From positions 434,001 to 498,000 of the forward strand of contig CAWDWM010000005.1 in NCBI GenBank assembly GCA_963806015.1: 64,000 nucleotides of DNA. Direction: 5' to 3'. This stretch comes from JAOPZW01 sp963806015. GTDB taxonomy: Bacteria; Actinomycetota; Thermoleophilia; Solirubrobacterales; Solirubrobacteraceae. Position numbers and translations under genes: made by a program. Within the stretch, counting starts at the first letter, position 1; each line of letters opens with the position of its first letter. Below are positions 60,062 through 64,000 of this stretch, in pieces. Below the pieces are notes generated by a model. The model ran no database searches and was not told where the DNA came from. It saw nothing but the letters and a program-made list of their open reading frames with translations.

Positions 60062-61207
60062 CTAGGCGGCGAGCGGCCGTTTGCGGCGCTCGCGCGCGAC
60101 GCCGGCCAGCGCCAGCGAGACGGCGTAGGCCGCCGCGAGCAGGAGATACGGCACGGCGTCGGTGCTGACCTGCGCCAGCGCGCCCCCGCCGGCTGCTCCG
60201 ATCGTGAACCCGGCCGCCCACGCCAGGTTGAAGAAGGCGTAGGCGTAGGCATGGTCGAGATCGATGAGCTCGGCGCCGGCCGTCAGCAGCAGCCCGGCCG
60301 GGACCCACAGCACGCCGAGCAGGCCGGCGACGAGCACGACGACGATGGCCAGCGGCACGGCGCGGTCCGGGACCTGCAGCACGATGAGGGCAACCGCGCC
60401 GATGGCCAGCCCGACGCGGGCGACGGGCAGGGCGCCGCGGCGGTCGGCGGCGCGCCCGGCCCATGGCGCGATGATCGCCTCGAAGCCCGCGGCGGCGAAG
60501 AACGTCGCGCCCAGCGCGAGGCCGGTGGCACCCAGCGCATCCAGGCGCAGCGGGGCCAGCACGTCGAGCACGCCGAAGGCGGTCGCCGGCAGGGCCGTGA
60601 GCCACATGCCCACCAGCATCGAGCGCTGGCGCAGCGCCGCCGCCGGCGCCGTGAGGACCTGCGAGCCGGCGGGGGCGGGCATCGTGAGCGCCCACGCCGC
60701 CAGCACGATGCCGAACAGCACGGTGGTCGAGAACGCCGCCTCGCGCCCGATCGCGGTGGCCAGCGCGCCGACCACGGGGCCGAGCTGCACGCCGAAGATG
60801 GCCGCGCCGAGGACGCCGCCGATCACCTGGCCGCGGCGCTCGCGCGGCGCCTCGCCGGCCACCCAGGCCATGCCGCCCGCCCACGAGCACGCACCGCCCA
60901 CGCCCTGCATGAAGCGCGCGACGTCGAGGACGACGATCGACGACCCGAAGGCGAAGGCGAGCCCGCTGACCGACATGAGCGTCAGGCCGAGGAGCACGGT
61001 GGCCTTCACGCCCACGCGCGCCGCCAGCCAGCCGGCCGGAAGGGCGCCGAGCAGCGTGCCGGCCGCGTAGGCGCCGGCGAGCACGCCGGCGCCGTTCTTG
61101 CCGAGCCCGAGGTCGTCCGCCAGCCGGGGCAGCAGCGGCGTGATCGCCGCGTAGAACATGGTGTCGACGAGGACGATCGCGCCGACGAGCAGGGCGAGCC
61201 GGCGCAC
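60062..61207 (-). CDS. Major facilitator superfamily transporter
   Basis: 381 residues from GTG 61207, twelve helices. Helix 1 LLVGAIVLVDTMFYAAITPL and GVKATVLLGLTLMSVSGLAF, helix 4-5 GGACSWAGGMAW and GALATAIG are consistent with small DHA1-like pumps. It begins 6 bases after the trpS stop and ends 46 bases before scpA, so it has been placed between two conserved genes of the backbone. Substrate unknown. Confidence 0.82.
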   Translation of the reverse strand: MRRLALLVGAIVLVDTMFYAAITPLLPRLADDLGLGKNGAGVLAGAYAAGTLLGALPAGWLAARVGVKATVLLGLTLMSVSGLAFAFGSSIVVLDVARFMQGVGGACSWAGGMAWVAGEAPRERRGQVIGGVLGAAIFGVQLGPVVGALATAIGREAAFSTTVLFGIVLAAWALTMPAPAGSQVLTAPAAALRQRSMLVGMWLTALPATAFGVLDVLAPLRLDALGATGLALGATFFAAAGFEAIIAPWAGRAADRRGALPVARVGLAIGAVALIVLQVPDRAVPLAIVVVLVAGLLGVLWVPAGLLLTAGAELIDLDHAYAYAFFNLAWAAGFTIGAAGGGALAQVSTDAVPYLLLAAAYAVSLALAGVARERRKRPLAA

Positions 61208-61213
61208 TGCCGG

Positions 61214-62212
61214 CTAGGGCCGCGGGGGGCCGACGCCCATGGCGTCGCGCACGTCGCCCAGCGTCTCGCGCGCCATCGCGCGGGCCTTCTCGGCCCCTTC
61301 GGCGAGGATCGCCTCCAGGCGCTGCTCGTCGCCGCGCAGCTCGGTGTAGCCGTCGCGCAGCGGCGCCAGCATCTCGACGACGGCCTGGGCCGTCGCCGCC
61401 TTCAGGTCGCCGTAGCCGCGCGCGGAGCGCATCTCCTGCTCGACCGCCTGGGGCGTCACGCCGCGCGCCACCGCGAGGATGTCGATGAGGTTCGTCACCC
61501 CCGGCTTGTCCGGGGCGCGCACGATGTCGCTGCCGGAGTCGGTGACCGCACGCTTGATCTTCTTCTCGATCGTCGCGGGGTCGTCGAGGACGAGGACGGT
61601 GCCCTCGGCGGTGCCGCCGGTGGTCGACATCTTGTTCGCCGGCTCCTGCAGGTCCATGATCCGCCCGCCGATCTCCGGAATGCGGTGCTCGGGCACCACG
61701 AGGATGTCCTCACCGAAGCGCGCGTTGAAGCGCCGCGCGACGTCGCGCATGAGCTCGAGATGCTCGCGCTGGTCCTCGCCCACCGGCACCTCGTGGGCGC
61801 GGTAGGCCAGCACGTCGGCGGCCTGCAGAACCGGGTAATAGAGAAGCGCGGCGGAGACCAGTTCGCGCTGCCCCAGCGACTTGTCGCGGAACTGGTGCAT
61901 GCGGTTGAGCTCGCCGACGGCGGTCACCGCCGACAGCATCCAGGTCAGTTCGGTGTGCTCCTGCACGTCGCTCTGACGGAAGAGCACGCTGCCCTTCGGG
62001 TCGAGGCCCGCGGCCAGCAGCAGCGCCAGCAGGTCGTAGAGCCCGGTGCGCAGCTCGGCGGGCTCGTAGGGCACGCTGAGCGCGTGCAGGTCGACGATGC
62101 AGTAGATCGCCGGATCGCCGCGGTCCTGACGCTCGACCCACTGGCGGATGGCCCCGATGTAGTTGCCGAGGTGCTTGCGGCCCGTCGGCTGGATGCCCGA
62201 GAAGATGCGCAC
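61214..62212 (-). CDS. trpS: Tryptophanyl-tRNA synthetase
   Basis: 332 residues from GTG 62212. Class I synthetase with GIQPTGRKHLGNYIGAI (HIGH-like) and the KMSTT version of KMSKS; VGEDQREHLELMRDVARRFN binds the anticodon-stem side and tryptophan pocket residues are present. The upstream 240-bp gap contains a hairpin with a T-rich run on the coding side, 20-50 bases before the start. No T-box consensus was found. Confidence 0.95.
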   Translation of the reverse strand: MRIFSGIQPTGRKHLGNYIGAIRQWVERQDRGDPAIYCIVDLHALSVPYEPAELRTGLYDLLALLLAAGLDPKGSVLFRQSDVQEHTELTWMLSAVTAVGELNRMHQFRDKSLGQRELVSAALLYYPVLQAADVLAYRAHEVPVGEDQREHLELMRDVARRFNARFGEDILVVPEHRIPEIGGRIMDLQEPANKMSTTGGTAEGTVLVLDDPATIEKKIKRAVTDSGSDIVRAPDKPGVTNLIDILAVARGVTPQAVEQEMRSARGYGDLKAATAQAVVEMLAPLRDGYTELRGDEQRLEAILAEGAEKARAMARETLGDVRDAMGVGPPRP

Positions 62213-62231
62213 GAGGCCGACAAACTAGCGA

Positions 62232-62263
62232 CGCGGCAAAAAGAAGAGCGGGAGCGCCGCTCC
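62232..62263 (-). terminator. Terminator-like hairpin just before trpS
   Basis: On the minus strand GGAGC-GGC-GCTCC (62263-62251) is followed by CGCTCTTCTTTTT, a rare T-rich run in this genome, ending about 28 bases before the trpS GTG. It may end transcripts from further right or act as an attenuator of trpS. Confidence 0.55.
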
Positions 62264-62452
62264 GACAAGCTCTCGAGCACCTGGGGGGCGATGGCGTTCG
62301 AGGGCGCCGGAGCGGGCTCCCGCTCTCAAGCCGGCCTGGGGGGCGAATGGCCGGGTCGCAATTGCTCGCGACGCTCTCCCCTATGCCCGACCTGGGTTGA
62401 TTTCAATCGCACTTTTGCGCGACTGCTCGCATTGGGTAGGCACCGGTGGCTG

Positions 62453-62971
62453 ATGACCTCTCGCACCGACCCCGCGCCCGTGCGCGCCACCGACTACGCG
62501 GCCCTCTCCGCCGGGTGGGGCGCGCTGCTCGGCGCCGTGCTCGTCGCCGCCCGCGACAAGGGCGACGAGCCCGTCCGCGCGGCCGAGGTGCTGCCGATCG
62601 GCGTGGCCACCTTCGCGCTGTCCAAGCTCGTCGCCAAGGAGAAGGTCGACGCCTGGGTGCGCGTGCCCTTCGTCGAGGACCACCCGGACGGCGCGCGCCC
62701 CAAGGGCACCGGCGTGCGCTACGCCGTCGGCGAGCTCCTGACCTGCACGCGCTGCGTCGGGGTGTGGAGCGCGCTGGGCCTCACCGCGCTGCGCGTGACG
62801 CGCCCGCGCGAGGCGCGCGTGGTCAACGCCGTCCTCGGCGCCAGCGCCGTCAACGACGTGGCCCAGGCGGGCTTCACCTGGCTGTGCTCGCGCGCCAACG
62901 CGCCCGTGGCGCCACCGGCGCCGGTCGAGCCGAGCGTGCGGCGCTTCAGCCGGCCAGCGGCTGGCGAATGA
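62453..62971 (+). CDS. DUF1360 membrane-associated protein
   Basis: 172 residues from ATG 62453. DUF1360 features: DYAALSAGWGALLGAVLVAA, FALSKLVAKEKVDAWVRVPF, and the cysteine pair in GELLTCTRCVGVWSALGLTA. Two or three short hydrophobic segments suggest a membrane protein. The function of the family is unknown. Divergent from trpS, 240 bases apart; followed by the repeat cluster. Confidence 0.8.
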   Translation: MTSRTDPAPVRATDYAALSAGWGALLGAVLVAARDKGDEPVRAAEVLPIGVATFALSKLVAKEKVDAWVRVPFVEDHPDGARPKGTGVRYAVGELLTCTRCVGVWSALGLTALRVTRPREARVVNAVLGASAVNDVAQAGFTWLCSRANAPVAPPAPVEPSVRRFSRPAAGE

Positions 62972-62984
62972 CGGGGCGCATGCA

Positions 62985-63052
62985 GCACTACGCAGCGCTT
63001 AAAGCATCACCGAGGGGAAGAAGTCCCCGCGGCGCCCGGCTCGGCCGCTAGC
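62985..63052 (+). repeat. Dispersed intergenic repeat (copy 3)
   Basis: Contains the exact core at 63001-63020, preceded by CTACGCAGCGCTT and followed by TCCCCGCGGCGCC. Its sequence is the mirror of copy 4, from which it is separated by a hairpin region. Confidence 0.7.
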
Positions 63053-63093
63053 GTGGTCGATTGGTGTCGCAGGAGGGGACACTTATCGACCAC
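63053..63093. repeat. Hairpin between inverted repeat copies
   Basis: GTGGTCGAT (63053-63061) and ATCGACCAC (63085-63093) are perfect complements, and GGTGTC/GACAC pair inside around GCAGGAGGG. It stands between repeat copies 3 and 4. The GGGGACACTT string resembles sequences seen near actinobacterial insertion-sequence ends, but no transposase is present. Confidence 0.6.
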
Positions 63094-63149
63094 CGTGCTG
63101 ACTTTTGTGGCCACGAGCCACACAACTCAGCACATTCCGGGGTCGCTCA

Positions 63150-63245
63150 CCCGGCGGAGGACGACCGCCCGCGGTCGTGGCGCCCCAGAGCTGCTTCCCC
63201 TCGGTGATGCTTTAGGCGCTGCGCAGAGCCGCAAGCGAACGCGGA
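63150..63245 (-). repeat. Dispersed intergenic repeat (copy 4)
   Basis: Minus-strand copy with the exact core at 63194-63213, the upstream CGCTTGCGG and the downstream GACCGCGGGCGGTC hairpin and GTCCTC shared with copy 2. Together with copy 3 it makes an inverted pair spanning about 230 bp. Confidence 0.7.
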
Positions 63246-63258
63246 AGAGCGCCCACGC

Positions 63259-64000
63259 CTACAGCGGCTGGCGAATGACGGGCCGCTTCGCCGCCGCGGC
63301 CTCGTCGAGGCGGCGCACCGGCGTCGTGTAGGGGGCTCCGCGGGCGATCGCCGGGTCCTCCTGCGCCTCGCGCAGGATCTCCGCCACCACCTCGGCGAAG
63401 GCGTCGAGCGTCTCGCGCGTCTCGGTCTCGGTCGGCTCGATCAGCAGGGCCTCGTCGACCAGCAGCGGGAAGTACACCGTCGGCGGATGGAAGCCATGGT
63501 CGAGCAGGCGCTTGGCCAGGTCGAGGGTGCGGATCTGCAGGTCGCGCTTCATCGGCGCGCCCGAGAGGACGAACTCGTGCATGCACAGCTCGCCGAAGGC
63601 CAGCGGCAGCTTGTCCGCCACCCCGAGGTTGCGCAGCCGCGCCAGCAGGTAGTTGGCGTTGAGCACGGCGGTCTCGCTGGCGTCCTTGAGCCCCTCGGCG
63701 CCCAGCGAGCGGATGTAGGCGTAGGAGCGCACGAAGCAGCCGTAGTTGCCCTGGAAGCCGCGCAGCTTGCCGATCGACTTCGGGCGATCCTCCTCGAGGT
63801 CGAAGCGCCCGTCCTGGGCGCGCGTGATGACGGGGCGCGGCAGGTAGGGCTCCATGCGATGGGAGACCGCGATCGGGCCCGCGCCGGGACCGCCGCCGCC
63901 ATGGGGCTGGGTGAAGGACTTGTGCAGGTTGAAGTGCACGATGTCGAAGCCCATGTCGCCCGGGCGCGAGATGCCCATCACCGCGTTGAGGTTCGCCCCG
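63259..64000 (-). CDS. gcvPB: Glycine dehydrogenase (decarboxylating) subunit 2, 5' part outside window
   Basis: C-terminal 246 codons visible; the start lies beyond the right edge. The PLP-lysine region HFNLHKSFTQPHGGGGPGAG is preserved, as are GANLNAVMG, RGFQGNYGCFVRSYAYIRSL and PTVYFPLLVDEALLIEPTET. It is the P-protein beta subunit of the glycine cleavage system, which releases CO2 from glycine and passes the methylamine to GcvH. Split alpha/beta subunits are normal in many bacteria; the alpha subunit should be to the right. Confidence 0.93.
   Translation of the reverse strand, partial: GANLNAVMGISRPGDMGFDIVHFNLHKSFTQPHGGGGPGAGPIAVSHRMEPYLPRPVITRAQDGRFDLEEDRPKSIGKLRGFQGNYGCFVRSYAYIRSLGAEGLKDASETAVLNANYLLARLRNLGVADKLPLAFGELCMHEFVLSGAPMKRDLQIRTLDLAKRLLDHGFHPPTVYFPLLVDEALLIEPTETETRETLDAFAEVVAEILREAQEDPAIARGAPYTTPVRRLDEAAAAKRPVIRQPL

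Noticed and set aside
62213..62452. T-box or Trp-codon leader before trpS
   Set aside because: No TGGNACCGCG-type T-box sequence, no specifier loop and no short ORF with Trp codons; only the terminator-like hairpin is kept.
59933..62971. 1012-codon plus-strand frame spanning scpA, an MFS gene, trpS and DUF1360
   Set aside because: Only its last 172 codons (DUF1360) match a protein family; the rest is antisense of known genes.
63053..63093. Complete insertion sequence at the hairpin
   Set aside because: No transposase frame and no flanking target duplication could be found; kept only as a repeat.

Overview
The window is a very GC-rich, densely coded bacterial chromosome segment with many GTG and some TTG starts and frequent stop/start overlaps. 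Gene content (AroH-type chorismate mutase, RsuA/RluB synthase, ScpA/ScpB, Der, bPH domain, LAL and MocR regulators) and the gene order point to a high-GC Actinomycetota, most likely Thermoleophilia/Solirubrobacterales; the taxon is inference.

Layout. A minus-strand housekeeping backbone runs through almost the whole window: gcvPB (partial, right edge), trpS, scpA, scpB, an RluB-type synthase, aroH chorismate mutase, hisC, aroF, tyrA, aroA, ftsH, cmk, der, metK, priA, def, fmt, rsmB, a zinc-ribbon protein and rpe. This resembles two conserved actinobacterial neighbourhoods (scpAB-rluB-aroH-tyrA-cmk-der and metK-priA-fmt-rsmB-rpe) laid end to end and interrupted by accessory blocks.

Accessory blocks: (i) 0-7.6 kb, a MacB/FtsX-type ABC exporter with a NarL-type two-component system and an orphan receiver; (ii) 9.8-14.3 kb, an ABC-F ATPase, a CEO-synthase/alanine-dehydrogenase-like enzyme, an inositol-phosphatase-like enzyme and a secreted esterase; (iii) 17.8-22 kb, a PH-domain protein, TagI, two half-GNAT paralogues around a LysR regulator, a repeat cluster and LtrA; (iv) 31.7-52.8 kb, the largest, with a MarR regulator, a sigma/zinc-finger fusion protein, a secreted Asp-box protein, decayed genes, an AbiEi/DUF559 protein, a sulfite-oxidase-like enzyme, an ECF sigma pair, several MFS pumps with divergent regulators and a DUF2182 membrane protein; (v) 54.3-58.6 kb, two frameshifted genes, rlmN, a hydrolase and a phosphoribosyltransferase.

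Notable signals. A 30-codon leader ORF in front of aroF ends in a cluster of Tyr, Trp and Phe codons and its stop codon touches the first arm of a 10-bp perfect inverted repeat: a strong candidate for ribosome-mediated attenuation of the aroF-tyrA-aroA operon. A dispersed intergenic repeat with the core AAAGCATCACCGAGGGGAAG occurs four times, including an inverted pair around a hairpin. A second, palindromic repeat occurs twice, once forming the first codons of the AbiEi/DUF559 gene. Five genes are visibly broken (MFS transporter, Na+/H+ antiporter, intradiol dioxygenase, YbhB lipoprotein, glycosyltransferase). I found no tRNA, rRNA or CRISPR array, and no complete insertion sequence.
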